Source of the DNA: Curvibacter sp. GWA2_63_95
Lineage (GTDB): Bacteria; Pseudomonadota; Gammaproteobacteria; Burkholderiales; Burkholderiaceae_C
NCBI GenBank assembly: GCA_001795455.1
Contig: MGPB01000030.1
Span: 1-64,000 of the forward strand
DNA: 64,000 nt
Reading direction: 5' to 3'
The notes under the pieces were generated by a model. The model saw only the letters and a list, made by a program, of their open reading frames with translations. It did not search any database and was not told where the DNA came from. The position numbers and the translations under genes were made by a program. Position 1 is the stretch's first letter, and every line of letters begins with the position of its first letter. This document shows positions 9,719 to 19,269 of the stretch, in pieces.

Positions 9719-10612
9719 ATGCACAGCCTTCAAAAACCCGCCGTCGCAACCGCCCCCACGGGCACGGCCTGGGTCGAAAAACAGATCAATATTGGTCTGA
9801 CCCCGCCGGACAGCCCGCTGCTGACGGTGCGCCTCTATGGCCAGCAGGCTCCGGTGGCTGCAGGCCCCATGCCGCTGGTGGTGCACTTTCACGCCGGGGC
9901 TTTTGTAGCCGGATCGCTGGAAGAGGGGAGCTGCGTGCCACGCTTGCTGGCGGCGTCTGGCGCGTTCGTGGTGTCGCTGGACTACCCCCTTGCTCCAGCT
10001 AATCCATTTCCCAAGGCCATAGAGACCGGCTATGCGGCTCTGGTCTGGGCGTTCAAGAATCGGCAACGGCTGGCCGGCAAAGATGCGCCGGTTTTTGTGG
10101 CTGGCGAAGAGGCGGGAGGCAATCTGGCCGCAGCGGTCGCGCTGATGGCGCGTGACCGACATGCGCCCGCATTGGCCGGGCAGATTCTGCTGTCACCGAT
10201 GCTGGATCCGTGCATGGCGACCGCGTCATTGCGCAGTGCCGATGCCGGCCCGGTCGGCTGCACCTGGACGGATGGTTGGAACCAGTACCTCGCACGTGTG
10301 GACAACGCCGCCCACCCCTACGCCGCGCCCGGCAATGCGCTGCGCCTCAACAGCCTGCCGCCGACTCTGTTGCTGACGGCACAGGACGATCCACTGCGAG
10401 ACGAAGCCCTGGCCTATGCAGACCGTCTGCGGGTGTTTGGCCGCCTGGTGCATGCGGCCGTGCTGCCTGGCCCGACCCACTGGCCTGCGAGCTATCTGCA
10501 CCGCGCTGATGAGGCCTGCAACAAAGCCGCCTGGTCCACCGGCCTGCAACAACAGTTCCAGGACTTCTTCCGCCCATTCACCAAATCCCCAACTCCATTG
10601 ACCACTCTCTAA
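9719..10612 (+). CDS. Alpha/beta-hydrolase of the HSL-like esterase fold, nucleophile serine absent
   Basis: This 297-residue protein resembles the hormone-sensitive-lipase esterase group: HFHAGAF in place of the usual HGGGF oxyanion motif, then DYPLAPANPFP, and TAQDDPLRDEALAY with the acid Asp. A late PTHWP could supply the histidine. At the nucleophile elbow the sequence is VAGEEAGGNLAA, so the expected Ser of GDSAGG is Glu. It may be catalytically inactive or use another chemistry. It lies 21 bases ahead of the efflux adaptor gene and is probably in that operon. Start is ATG 9719, with no strong ribosome-binding site. Confidence 0.85.
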   Translation: MHSLQKPAVATAPTGTAWVEKQINIGLTPPDSPLLTVRLYGQQAPVAAGPMPLVVHFHAGAFVAGSLEEGSCVPRLLAASGAFVVSLDYPLAPANPFPKAIETGYAALVWAFKNRQRLAGKDAPVFVAGEEAGGNLAAAVALMARDRHAPALAGQILLSPMLDPCMATASLRSADAGPVGCTWTDGWNQYLARVDNAAHPYAAPGNALRLNSLPPTLLLTAQDDPLRDEALAYADRLRVFGRLVHAAVLPGPTHWPASYLHRADEACNKAAWSTGLQQQFQDFFRPFTKSPTPLTTL

Positions 10613-10633
10613 TTTTTCAAGGACCTGACCATC

Positions 10634-11854
10634 ATGCAAGCCATCCGTCTTCACCTCTCCAACCGCCGCCTGCTGGCCATTGCCGCCGCCGTACTGGCAC
10701 TGACCGGCGGCGCCGCTGCCATCTTTGGTACCACCAGTACCAGCGCACAACCCGCGGCCCAAGCGCCGGCCACGCCGGTGTCCGTTGCCACCGTGGTGCA
10801 AAGCGAGGTTGTCGCCTGGGAAGAGTTCTCCGGCCGACTGGAAGCCGTCGAACGCGTGGACATCCGACCCCGGGTGGCCGGCACGCTGCAGGCGGTGCAC
10901 TTTCGCGAAGGTGCCCTCGTCAAAAAAGGCGAGCTGCTGTTGACGATTGACCCAGCACCCTACGCCCTAGACGTGCAGCGCGCGGAAGCGCAGGTCGCTG
11001 CCGCACAGGCCAAGGCTGCGCAGGCCAAGGGTGAACAGGAGCGCGCGCAACGCCTGTGGAACGAGCAGGCGATTTCCAGGCGCGACATGGAAGAGCGCGG
11101 CAACGGCCAGCGCGAGGCCGACGCCAATCTGCGTGCCGCGCAAGCCGCACTGCAAACGGCGCAACTCAGCCTGGACTACACGCAAGTCCGTGCACCCGTG
11201 TCGGGCCGCGTGGGCAAGCTGGAGCTGACCGTGGGCAACCTGGTGGCTGCAGGCCCGGGAGCACCGGTGTTGACCACGCTGGTCTCCGTCAGCCCCATCT
11301 ACGCCAGCTTCGATGCCGATGAGCAAGTCGTGGCCAAGGCCTTGCGCGAAGTGAACGCCGGCGGCGACCGCAAGCTGGACCGCATCCCGGTGCAGATGGG
11401 CACCTCCGCCAGCAGCGACACACCGTTCGCCGGCAAGCTGCAACTGGTCGACAACCAGGTCGATGCCAAAAGCGGAACGGTGCGCGCCCGCGCGGTGTTC
11501 GATAACAAGGACGGCCAGCTCATGCCCGGCCAGTTTGCACGCATCCGCATGGGCCAGGCCACGAAAGCCACGGCACTGCTGATCAGCGAGCGCGCGGTCG
11601 GCACGGACCAGAACAAGAAATTTGTGATGGTCGTCGGCGCGGACAACAAGGTCGCCTACCGCGAAGTGACATTGGGCGCGTCGGTCAATGGCCTGCGCGT
11701 CATCAAGAGCGGTTTGGAAGCCAACGAACGCATTGTCGTTAATGGCCTGCAGCGCATCCGCCCCGGCGCGCTGGTTGCACCCGAGGTGGTCGAGATGACG
11801 GCCAAGGCCGATACCGCTGGTGGCGGCAAGCCCGTCCAGGTCGTGCAGAAGTAA
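10634..11854 (+). CDS. RND efflux periplasmic adaptor (MexE/AcrA-type membrane fusion protein)
   Basis: A 406-residue adaptor that bridges the inner-membrane pump and the outer-membrane channel. An N-terminal hydrophobic segment (residues 11-33) without a lipobox cysteine suggests a membrane anchor or cleaved signal. It is followed by the biotinyl-lipoyl half-motif (RVAGTLQAVHFREGALVKKGELL), a coiled-coil hairpin (about residues 110-180) and the second lipoyl half (LDYTQVRAPVSGRVGKLELTV). The pump gene follows 45 bases later. Confidence 0.95.
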   Translation: MQAIRLHLSNRRLLAIAAAVLALTGGAAAIFGTTSTSAQPAAQAPATPVSVATVVQSEVVAWEEFSGRLEAVERVDIRPRVAGTLQAVHFREGALVKKGELLLTIDPAPYALDVQRAEAQVAAAQAKAAQAKGEQERAQRLWNEQAISRRDMEERGNGQREADANLRAAQAALQTAQLSLDYTQVRAPVSGRVGKLELTVGNLVAAGPGAPVLTTLVSVSPIYASFDADEQVVAKALREVNAGGDRKLDRIPVQMGTSASSDTPFAGKLQLVDNQVDAKSGTVRARAVFDNKDGQLMPGQFARIRMGQATKATALLISERAVGTDQNKKFVMVVGADNKVAYREVTLGASVNGLRVIKSGLEANERIVVNGLQRIRPGALVAPEVVEMTAKADTAGGGKPVQVVQK

Positions 11855-11899
11855 ATCCGGCGCTGCCACGCTCCGTTTTAGCCAACAAGAAGAACTCTC

Positions 11900-14800
11900 A
11901 TGAATCTGTCCAAATTTTTTATTGACCGGCCGATCTTTGCCGGCGTGCTGTCGCTGCTGATGCTGATCGCCGGCCTCGTCGCGCTGCGTGGTTTGCCGAT
12001 CTCCGAATACCCGGAAGTCGCACCGCCCACCGTCGTGGTGCGGGCCCAGTACCCCGGTGCCAATCCCAAGGTGATTGCCGAAACCGTGGCCACGCCGCTG
12101 GAAGAGTCCATCAACGGCGTCGAAGGCATGCTTTACATGAACAGCCAGGCCACCACCGATGGCGTGATGACGCTGGCCGTGACCTTCAAGCTGGGCACCG
12201 ACCCGGACAAGGCGCAACAGATGGTGCAAAACCGCGTCTCGCAGGCCGAGCCGCGCCTGCCTGAAGAGGTGCGCCGTCTGGGGGTGAGTACCGTGAAGAG
12301 CTCGCCCAACATCACGATGGTGGTGCACCTGGTGTCGCCCAATGACCGTTACGACATCAACTACCTGCGCAACTACGCGGTGCTGAATGTCAAAGACCGC
12401 CTGGCCCGCATTCAAGGCGTGGGGCAGGTGCAGGTCTTCGGTGGCGGTGACTACTCGATGCGCGTCTGGCTGGATCCGCAAAAGGTCGCGCAGCGCGGCC
12501 TCTCCGCCAGCGATGTGGTGGCCGCCATCCGTGGGCAGAACGTACAAGCTGCAGCCGGTGTGGTTGGCGCATCGCCGGGTTTGGCGGGTGTGGACATGCA
12601 GCTCTCCATCAACGCACAAGGCCGTTTGCAGAACGAGGAAGAGTTTGGCGACATCATCGTCAAGACCGGTGCGGATGGCGCTATCACCCGGCTGCGTGAC
12701 ATTGCGCGGCTGGAACTCGGTGCTGCCGACTACGCGCTGCGTTCGCTGCTGAACAACAAGCAGGCGGTTGGCATGGGGGTGTTCCAGGCACCAGGCTCCA
12801 ATTCGCTGGAAATTTCCGATGGCGTGCGCCAGGCCATGGATGAGCTGTCCAAGAGCATGCCCGAAGGTGTGGAGTACCGCATCGCCTACGACCCCACGCA
12901 GTTTGTGCGGGCCTCCATCAGCTCGGTGATCCACACCCTGCTGGAAGCGATTGTGCTGGTGGTACTGGTCGTCATCCTGTTTTTGCAGACCTGGCGCGCC
13001 TCCATCATTCCGCTGCTGGCCGTACCGGTCTCGGTGGTGGGCACGTTTGCCGTGCTGGATATGCTCGGTTTTTCCATCAACGCGCTGAGCCTGTTCGGTC
13101 TGGTGCTTGCCATCGGGATCGTGGTTGACGATGCCATCGTGGTGGTCGAAAACGTCGAGCGCAACATCGGTGACGGCCTGAGCCCGCGTGAAGCCACCTA
13201 CCGCGCCATGCGCGAGGTGTCGGGCCCCATCATCGCGATTGCGCTGGTGCTGGTCGCCGTGTTTGTGCCTCTGGCTTTTATCAGTGGCCTGACCGGGCAG
13301 TTCTACCGCCAGTTTGCGGTGACGATAGCGATCTCCACCGTGATCTCGGCCATCAACTCGCTGACGTTGTCGCCCGCGCTGGCCGCCTTGCTGCTCAAAG
13401 GCCACGATGCGCCCAAGGACGCGCTGACACGCGGCATGGACAAGGTCTTTGGCCGCTTCTTCGCCGCCTTCAACCGCCTGTTCAGCCGTGGCGCCCATGG
13501 CTACAGCAGCGGTGTCAGAACTGCCATCTCGCGCAAGACGGCCATGCTGGCCGTGTACCTGGTGCTGGCCGCTGCCACGGTCGGCATTTTCCAGCTGGTG
13601 CCGGGCGGCTTTGTGCCTTCGCAGGACAAACAGTATCTGATCGGCTTTGCGCAGCTGCCCGACGGTGCCACGCTGGACCGCACCGAAGACGTGATTCAGC
13701 GTATGGGCGACATCATGAAGAAGAACCCCAACGTGGAAGACGCCATCGCCTTCCCCGGCTTGTCGATCAACGGCTTCACCAACAGCTCCAACTCCGGCAT
13801 CGTGTTTGCCACGCTCAAGCCGTTTGCAGAACGCACGCACAAGGACCAGAGTGGCGGCGCCGTCGCCGGTCAGTTGAACCAGGCATTCGGCGGCATTCAG
13901 GACGCCTTCATCGTGATGTTCCCGCCGCCACCCGTGGAAGGTCTGGGAACGACCGGTGGCTTCAAGCTGCAACTGGAAGACCGGGCATCGCTGGGCTACG
14001 ACGCCATGGACGCGGCCGTGAAGGCCTTCATGGGCAAGGTCTACCAGGCCCCCGAACTGGCTGGCGCCTTCACGAGTTGGCAGGTCAACGTGCCGCAGCT
14101 GTATGCCGATATCGACCGCGCCAAGGCACGCCAACTCAATGTGCCGGTGACCGATATTTTTGACACCATGCAGATCTACCTGGGCAGCCTGTACGCCAAC
14201 GACTTCAACAAGTTTGGCCGCACCTACAGCGTGCGGGTGCAGGCCGATGCGGCCTACCGTGCACGTGCCGAAGACGTGGGCCTGCTCAAGGTCCGCTCCA
14301 CTACCGGTGAGATGGTGCCACTGTCGGCCTTGATGAAGGTGCAATCCAGTTTCGGCCCCGAGCGTGCGATGCGCTACAACGGCTACTTGTCCGCAGACGT
14401 GAGTGGTGGCCCGGCCCCCGGCTATTCATCGGGCCAGGCACAAGCCGCCATTGAACGCATCGCTGCCGAGACTCTGCCCAAGGGCATTAGTTTTGAATGG
14501 ACCGAACTGACCTACCAGGAAATTCTGGCGGGCAATTCGGCCGTGCTGGTGTTCCCGCTGGCGATTCTGCTGGTCTTTCTGGTGCTGGCCGCGCAGTACG
14601 AAAGCCTGACGCTGCCGATCGCCATCATCCTGATCGTGCCCATGGGCCTGCTGGCGGCGATGACCGGCGTGTGGATATCCGGTGGCGAGAACAACGTCTT
14701 TACGCAGATCGGATTGATGGTGCTGGTGGGCTTATCGGCGAAGAACGCGATTCTGATTGTCGAGTTCGCCCGAGAGCTGGAATTTGCCGGCCGTACGCCG

Positions 14801-15133
14801 CTGCAGGCCGCGATTGAGGCCAGCCGTTTGCGCCTGCGTCCTATCCTGATGACCTCACTGGCGTTTGTGATGGGCGTGCTGCCTCTGGTGCTGTCCACCG
14901 GTGCGGGGGCGGAGATGCGCTCTGCCATGGGCGTGGCGGTGTTCTCCGGAATGATTGGCGTGACGGCGTTTGGTCTCTTCCTGACACCCGTGTTCTACGT
15001 CGCCCTCCGTGCCATGGCGGGCAATCGCCCACTCAAGCTGCATGGAGACGTACCGCACATTGCGGATGCCATCGGCTCTGGCGGCGGTGCCTTGCACGCG
15101 CAACCTGCGGCGCCCCTCAAATTGCATGAATAG
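11900..15133 (+). CDS. RND multidrug efflux pump, HAE-1 family (MexF/AcrB-type)
   Basis: A 1077-residue inner-membrane proton antiporter. It starts MNLSKFFIDRPIFAGVLSLL, the typical HAE-1 first helix, and shows the duplicated topology of 12 membrane helices with two large periplasmic loops. The proton-relay aspartate pair of helix 4 is present (VVDDAIVVVEN, near residue 410). Length and motifs are those of AcrB/MexF rather than heavy-metal pumps. The substrate range cannot be read from sequence. It forms a three-gene tripartite operon with the adaptor and the outer-membrane factor. Confidence 0.96.
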   Translation: MNLSKFFIDRPIFAGVLSLLMLIAGLVALRGLPISEYPEVAPPTVVVRAQYPGANPKVIAETVATPLEESINGVEGMLYMNSQATTDGVMTLAVTFKLGTDPDKAQQMVQNRVSQAEPRLPEEVRRLGVSTVKSSPNITMVVHLVSPNDRYDINYLRNYAVLNVKDRLARIQGVGQVQVFGGGDYSMRVWLDPQKVAQRGLSASDVVAAIRGQNVQAAAGVVGASPGLAGVDMQLSINAQGRLQNEEEFGDIIVKTGADGAITRLRDIARLELGAADYALRSLLNNKQAVGMGVFQAPGSNSLEISDGVRQAMDELSKSMPEGVEYRIAYDPTQFVRASISSVIHTLLEAIVLVVLVVILFLQTWRASIIPLLAVPVSVVGTFAVLDMLGFSINALSLFGLVLAIGIVVDDAIVVVENVERNIGDGLSPREATYRAMREVSGPIIAIALVLVAVFVPLAFISGLTGQFYRQFAVTIAISTVISAINSLTLSPALAALLLKGHDAPKDALTRGMDKVFGRFFAAFNRLFSRGAHGYSSGVRTAISRKTAMLAVYLVLAAATVGIFQLVPGGFVPSQDKQYLIGFAQLPDGATLDRTEDVIQRMGDIMKKNPNVEDAIAFPGLSINGFTNSSNSGIVFATLKPFAERTHKDQSGGAVAGQLNQAFGGIQDAFIVMFPPPPVEGLGTTGGFKLQLEDRASLGYDAMDAAVKAFMGKVYQAPELAGAFTSWQVNVPQLYADIDRAKARQLNVPVTDIFDTMQIYLGSLYANDFNKFGRTYSVRVQADAAYRARAEDVGLLKVRSTTGEMVPLSALMKVQSSFGPERAMRYNGYLSADVSGGPAPGYSSGQAQAAIERIAAETLPKGISFEWTELTYQEILAGNSAVLVFPLAILLVFLVLAAQYESLTLPIAIILIVPMGLLAAMTGVWISGGENNVFTQIGLMVLVGLSAKNAILIVEFARELEFAGRTPLQAAIEASRLRLRPILMTSLAFVMGVLPLVLSTGAGAEMRSAMGVAVFSGMIGVTAFGLFLTPVFYVALRAMAGNRPLKLHGDVPHIADAIGSGGGALHAQPAAPLKLHE

Positions 15134-15170
15134 CAAAAACGACCCCATTGAAAGATAGAAAGAGTTCACA

Positions 15171-16583
15171 ATGAACCACACGTATTCCAAGCTGCGCGCA
15201 CCATTGCGCTCCAGCCTTTTGCCCCTCGCCGTGGCTCTGGTCCTAGCCGGTTGCGCGAGCTCTGCCATCGTTGACACATCGCAAGTGCCCGCCGCGCCCG
15301 CAGCATTCAAGGAAGTCACAACTGCGGTGACGGTAAGCACGGCGGCTTCTCAGGCGCAAGGCATGTGGTGGACCGTCTTTGCGGACCCCGTACTTGATGG
15401 CTTGATCGCTGAGGCCAATGGCAACAACAACAGCGTGCAGGTTGCTGCAGGTCGATTGGCGCAGGCACGCGCGCTCGCGGGTCAGGTGGACGCTAATCGC
15501 TTTCCACAGCTCGGGATTGGCGCAGGCGCCACACGCCAGCTCAATGCCTCGACCAACAACGTCGCACAAACGGTGGTGAGTGCGGGCGCCAACCTGTCGT
15601 ATGAGGTGGACCTGTTCGGCAAACTCTCCGGTGCAGCCAATGCCGCGTCGCTGGATGCCAGTGCACGCGAAGCCTTGCTGCGCAGCACCCAACTGTTGGT
15701 GCAGGTCGATGTCGCGCAAACCTATCTGAGCCTGCGCGCGCTGGATGCCGAGAGGGAGCTGGTACGCAGCACGCTGCAGGCCTACCAGAATACGCTGCGC
15801 CTGACGGAAGTGCGCTTTAGGGAGGGGGATGTGGCCGAGCTGGATGTGGCCCGTGTGCGCAGTGAGGCCGCGTCTACAGAGTCTGAAGCTCTGGCGTTGG
15901 ACCAGCGCCGCGCGGTGCTGGAACATGCATTGGCCGTGCTGGTGGGTGAGGTTGCGTCCAACTTCACACTTGCGTCCACCCCCTGGTCGGCCGCCTTGCC
16001 GGCTATCCCGGCTGGCGTGCCCAGCACGGTACTGACGCGTAGACCCGACATCGCCGCTGCACAAAACACCATAGAGGCAGCGCAGGCGCGGGTGGGCGTG
16101 GCCAAGGCCGCGTGGTTTCCGACGTTCTCACTGACGGGCAATGGTGGTTATGCCGCGCCCGATATCCAGGATTTGTTCAAACTATCGAGCCAGGCCTGGG
16201 TCGCGGGTGCGCTGCTGTCGCTGCCCATCTTCGACGGCGGCCGACGCGAGGCTAGTGTGCAGGGCGCCAACGCAGATCTGCGTATTGCGCTGGCCAACTA
16301 TCGCGAACAGGTGCTTGTCGCTTTCCGCGACGTAGAAGATCAGCTAGCGACCCTGCGCCTGTTGGCAGACCAGTCCGAAGCGCAATCCCGCTCCGTAGCT
16401 TCCAGCCACCGTGCAACCGCGTTGTCTGGCTCACGCTACCGGAATGGCTTGGTCAGCCAGTTGGAGCTGTTGGATGCGCAACGCAACGAATTGCGCAATC
16501 GCCGTCAGGCTTTGCAGGTCAAGTCGGCGCAATATGTGGCGACGGTGGGGCTGATTCGGGCCCTCGGCGGTGGATGGGTCTAA
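15171..16583 (+). CDS. Outer-membrane efflux channel, NodT/OprM-type lipoprotein
   Basis: A 470-residue outer-membrane factor completing the RND system. A signal peptide ends with lipobox LAGC (Cys28), predicting lipid anchoring. Two repeats of the OEP fold follow, around residues 60-260 and 270-465. Typical stretches include WWTVFADPVLDGLIAEA, ARVGVAKAAWFPTFSLTG and LLDAQRNELRNRRQAL. It starts 37 bases after the pump stop codon. No clear terminator is seen after it. Confidence 0.95.
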   Translation: MNHTYSKLRAPLRSSLLPLAVALVLAGCASSAIVDTSQVPAAPAAFKEVTTAVTVSTAASQAQGMWWTVFADPVLDGLIAEANGNNNSVQVAAGRLAQARALAGQVDANRFPQLGIGAGATRQLNASTNNVAQTVVSAGANLSYEVDLFGKLSGAANAASLDASAREALLRSTQLLVQVDVAQTYLSLRALDAERELVRSTLQAYQNTLRLTEVRFREGDVAELDVARVRSEAASTESEALALDQRRAVLEHALAVLVGEVASNFTLASTPWSAALPAIPAGVPSTVLTRRPDIAAAQNTIEAAQARVGVAKAAWFPTFSLTGNGGYAAPDIQDLFKLSSQAWVAGALLSLPIFDGGRREASVQGANADLRIALANYREQVLVAFRDVEDQLATLRLLADQSEAQSRSVASSHRATALSGSRYRNGLVSQLELLDAQRNELRNRRQALQVKSAQYVATVGLIRALGGGWV

Positions 16584-16911
16584 AACAGAGGGGGGGGCTG
16601 TCAGCTCAATTGTGTGCGCTATCGCTATGTGAGTCGTAAGCGCATCCATCCTGTGGCCCTAACACACCAAACCAGTGTGACTTTGGGCGACAGTCCCTTG
16701 ACGGGCTTGTCACTGCTGAATGCAACGTAAGTTGTTGATTTATATAAAGTCTACGCGTCTTCTGCTTTCTGAGGTAAAGCAGTTTTGCTGAAAGATTTCA
16801 GCAAATTCCCGAACACTGGTAACCCAGCGCAATAATGTTTGCGTAACCAGCTCTACCTGATGCCGTTGCGCAGAGGTTGGGCTTGCTCCAAATATTGACT
16901 CGGGAATAGCC
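16584..16911 (+). other. Intergenic region before cheV (328 bases)
   Basis: No coding sequence is supported here. The region is AT-richer than its neighbours toward the middle (TTGATTTATATAAAGT near 16736). It carries a 10-bp perfect inverted repeat at 16784-16805 and a CACAC/GTGTG dyad near 16665. It probably holds the cheV promoter; no convincing sigma-28 box was found by eye. Confidence 0.5.
16784..16805. promoter_or_regulatory. 10-bp inverted repeat upstream of cheV
   Basis: TTTGCTGAAA and TTTCAGCAAA are separated by only 2 bases (GA). The short spacer argues against an RNA hairpin and for a dimeric protein-binding site. It lies 107 bases upstream of the cheV start. The cognate regulator is unknown. 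Confidence 0.5.
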
Positions 16912-17886
16912 ATGAACATGTCACCAACGACGAATAAAAACCATTCTGTGGCAGCTCAGAACGCCAGTGGCCGCCTGGAGTTGCTGTTGTTTCGCTTGGG
17001 TGAGGCGAGTGACTCCAAGCAACGCGAGCTGTTTGGCATCAATGTGTTCAAGGTGCGTGAAATCGTGGTGGCACCGCACATCACATCCATCGTGAATGCG
17101 CCCGCACATGCCTTGGGCCTTGCGAACGTGCGTGGACAATTGATTCCTGTGATTGATCTGCCCGGGTTGGCTGGATGTGTGCCGCAAACCGACTCCAAGA
17201 TCGTCCTGGTCACGGAGTTTGCGCGTACCACGCAGGCTTTCCTGGTGGATGAGGTCGTCGAGATTGTGCAGCTGGAGTGGCGGCATTTGCTCGCGGCGGA
17301 CAGCAGCAGTTCGGTGTTGTTGTCGGGAATCGCGCGCATTGATGGTGACGCGCCGGACTCGCGTTTGGCGCAAGTCTTGGATGTGGAGCAGATCCTGCGC
17401 GATGTATTGCCCGGTGGGCACAACAACTCCGACAAGAACTCCAGCCTCGCGAAACTCCGCTTGCCAGAGGGAACCGTTGTGTTGGTGGCGGAAGATTCCG
17501 CGGTCGCACGCATGCTGGTGGAGGAAAGCCTCAAGGCGATGGGGGTTCAATTCGTGGCACTCAAAAACGGGCGTGAGGTCTGGGACCGCTTGATCAGCTT
17601 GCAAGCGGAAGCCGTGGCCCAGGGCAAACGTGCGCGCGACAAAGTTGCTTTGGTGTTGACGGACCTGGAGATGCCAGAGATGGATGGATTTACGCTGACA
17701 CGCAATATCAAGCAGGACGCACGCTTCGCGGGTATACCGGTGATCGTTTATTCCTCATTGACTGGAACCGCGAGTGAAGGTCACGCGAGCAGCGTGGGTG
17801 CGGATGCCTATGTTGCCAAGTTTGAGCCCCATGAGTTGGCCGACTCGATAGCCAAGACCTTGGCAGAGCGGCATTTGCTCCCTTAG
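16912..17886 (+). CDS. cheV: Chemotaxis coupling protein CheV (CheW-receiver fusion)
   Basis: This 324-residue protein has a CheW-like domain (about residues 22-165; GINVFKVREIV, NVRGQLIPVIDLPG) that couples receptors to CheA. A response-regulator receiver follows (about 185-318) with the acidic pocket VAEDSA, phospho-acceptor Asp251 in LTDLEMPEMDGF and the later conserved S/T and K (VYSSL, VAKFEP). CheV is thought to adapt chemoreceptor signalling through receiver phosphorylation. It stands alone here, without other chemotaxis genes. The ATG at 16912 is the first good start; an internal ATG lies 6 bases later. Confidence 0.93.
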   Translation: MNMSPTTNKNHSVAAQNASGRLELLLFRLGEASDSKQRELFGINVFKVREIVVAPHITSIVNAPAHALGLANVRGQLIPVIDLPGLAGCVPQTDSKIVLVTEFARTTQAFLVDEVVEIVQLEWRHLLAADSSSSVLLSGIARIDGDAPDSRLAQVLDVEQILRDVLPGGHNNSDKNSSLAKLRLPEGTVVLVAEDSAVARMLVEESLKAMGVQFVALKNGREVWDRLISLQAEAVAQGKRARDKVALVLTDLEMPEMDGFTLTRNIKQDARFAGIPVIVYSSLTGTASEGHASSVGADAYVAKFEPHELADSIAKTLAERHLLP

Positions 17887-18062
17887 CCAGAGGGGCGTGC
17901 CATCGCGCGTGTCCCATGGACAAGCAACGCCACTGCGGCATGTGCACAATCAAAAAATATGGGGAGACGCACCATGCATGCTATGGCGCAAATGCGTGTG
18001 CAGCGAATGGCACACGACTTGGAGATGGACGCAACGTTTAGCGAACGATGCGCCACGAAAAT

Positions 18063-18138
18063 TGGAGCGGGAAAAGAGTCTCGAACTCTCGACCTCAACC
18101 TTGGCAAGGTTGCGCTCTACCAACTGAGCTATTCCCGC
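18063..18138 (-). tRNA. tRNA-Gly (GCC)
   Basis: Read on minus, a 76-nt cloverleaf begins GCGGGAATAGCTCAGTTGG, has anticodon GCC in the loop of AACCTTGCCAAGGTT, the T-arm GAGTTCGAGACTC, and ends CCCGCTCCA with encoded CCA. It is isolated, between cheV and the ParB-like gene. Confidence 0.96.
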
Positions 18139-18299
18139 GTTTCTGAGGGGCAGATTGTAGCCCGGTTTTCGTGCTGTTTGCCCCGTGTTGCGAATAAAAA
18201 AATACGGGTCGTGCTAAGTAACCGTGGGGCGCGGGTCCACGTGTCTCTGGCGTAGGGGCCTCTCTACAATTCAGACCCTTTGCCCTTTGCTGCTACCCC

Positions 18300-19103
18300 A
18301 TGGATATTGTTGTCAACGAATCGCTTAAAGCCTATATCGACCCGCTTACCGAGGAGGAACATGCGGCATTGGAGCGCAGCATCCTGACCGAAGGTTGTCG
18401 CGATGCCTTGGTGCTCTGGGGCAATGTTCTGGTGGACGGACACAATCGTTACGGTATCTGCCAAAAACACGGCCTGCCATTCCAGACGGTGCAGAGCAGT
18501 TTGTTCCGGTCTTTGGAGGATGTGCATCTCTGGATGATTGACCAGCACCTCGGACGGCGCAGTGTGTCGGATTTTCAGCGCGGTGTGCTGGCATTGCGCA
18601 AACGGGAAATTCTGGCGGAGCGCCGGGCGCAGTCTCCTGGTGTTGCCGCGGTGCCTGTGGTGGAGTCAGCGCAGGATGAGGGCGTTGCGCCCGATGTGGC
18701 GGCCCCCAGTGCCATGAAAAGTCGCGAGGACATCGCCAAGGCAGCCCGTCTGAGCAGTGGCCAGGTGGTGATGATTGAAAAGATCCAGAAGCAGGCCACG
18801 CCAGAGCTGGTCGCGGCCGTCAAGGCCGGCGCGATCTCCATCAATGCCGCAGCGGCTGTTGCCACCCTGCCTGCCGAAGAGCAGGTGGCGGCCGTCGCCG
18901 CGGGCAAAGAGCAGCTGAAGCAGGCTGCCAAGCGGGTGCGAGAAGCGCGACGTACGGCGCGCGAAGATCTGGCCACGCAGGCATCCCCCCAAATGGAGGA
19001 TTCGTCGGTGTCCCCAATGCAGGCTTTGCAACAGCGCGTCGCGGCACTGGAGGCTGAAAACGCCGACCTGCGCCAGCAACTGGCTGCATTGCAGGCTGCG
19101 TAA
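18300..19103 (+). CDS. ParB-like N-terminal domain protein (orphan)
   Basis: A 267-residue protein with a ParB/sulfiredoxin-type N-terminal domain (residues 1-95; LVLWGNVLVDGHNRYGICQ corresponds to the ParB catalytic-box region). A helix-turn-helix-like segment follows (DIAKAARLSSGQVVMIEKI near 141) and then an alanine-rich stretch. It ends in a C-terminal leucine-rich coiled coil (ALQQRVAALEAENADLRQQL). No parA lies beside it, so it is unlikely to be the chromosomal partition protein. Related proteins occur on plasmids and integrative elements, but no mobility genes are nearby. Function unknown; DNA binding is inferred. Confidence 0.85.
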   Translation: MDIVVNESLKAYIDPLTEEEHAALERSILTEGCRDALVLWGNVLVDGHNRYGICQKHGLPFQTVQSSLFRSLEDVHLWMIDQHLGRRSVSDFQRGVLALRKREILAERRAQSPGVAAVPVVESAQDEGVAPDVAAPSAMKSREDIAKAARLSSGQVVMIEKIQKQATPELVAAVKAGAISINAAAAVATLPAEEQVAAVAAGKEQLKQAAKRVREARRTAREDLATQASPQMEDSSVSPMQALQQRVAALEAENADLRQQLAALQAA

Positions 19104-19269
19104 GGCGGCGCGAGGCACGCCCCCTGTCGAAGTCACAAAAAAAAGGAGGTTTCTAGCGCCGGTTATTGCAAAATGCTATATCAAAGTGAGCCGAATCGCG
19201 ATTGCACAAGCGCGGTTTAAGCGCGATATTGCTGCCAGTGTGAAATGAAAAACCTCTAGGAGACAACAC

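Noticed and set aside
10967-14344. An 1125-codon open frame on minus across the efflux genes
   Set aside because: It is antisense to the adaptor and pump, whose motifs are unambiguous. The product is rich in His, Gln and Arg with no domain, as expected from high-GC codon bias on the opposite strand.
17959-18255. A 98-codon frame between cheV and the ParB-like gene
   Set aside because: It crosses the tRNA-Gly gene, and the protein resembles nothing.
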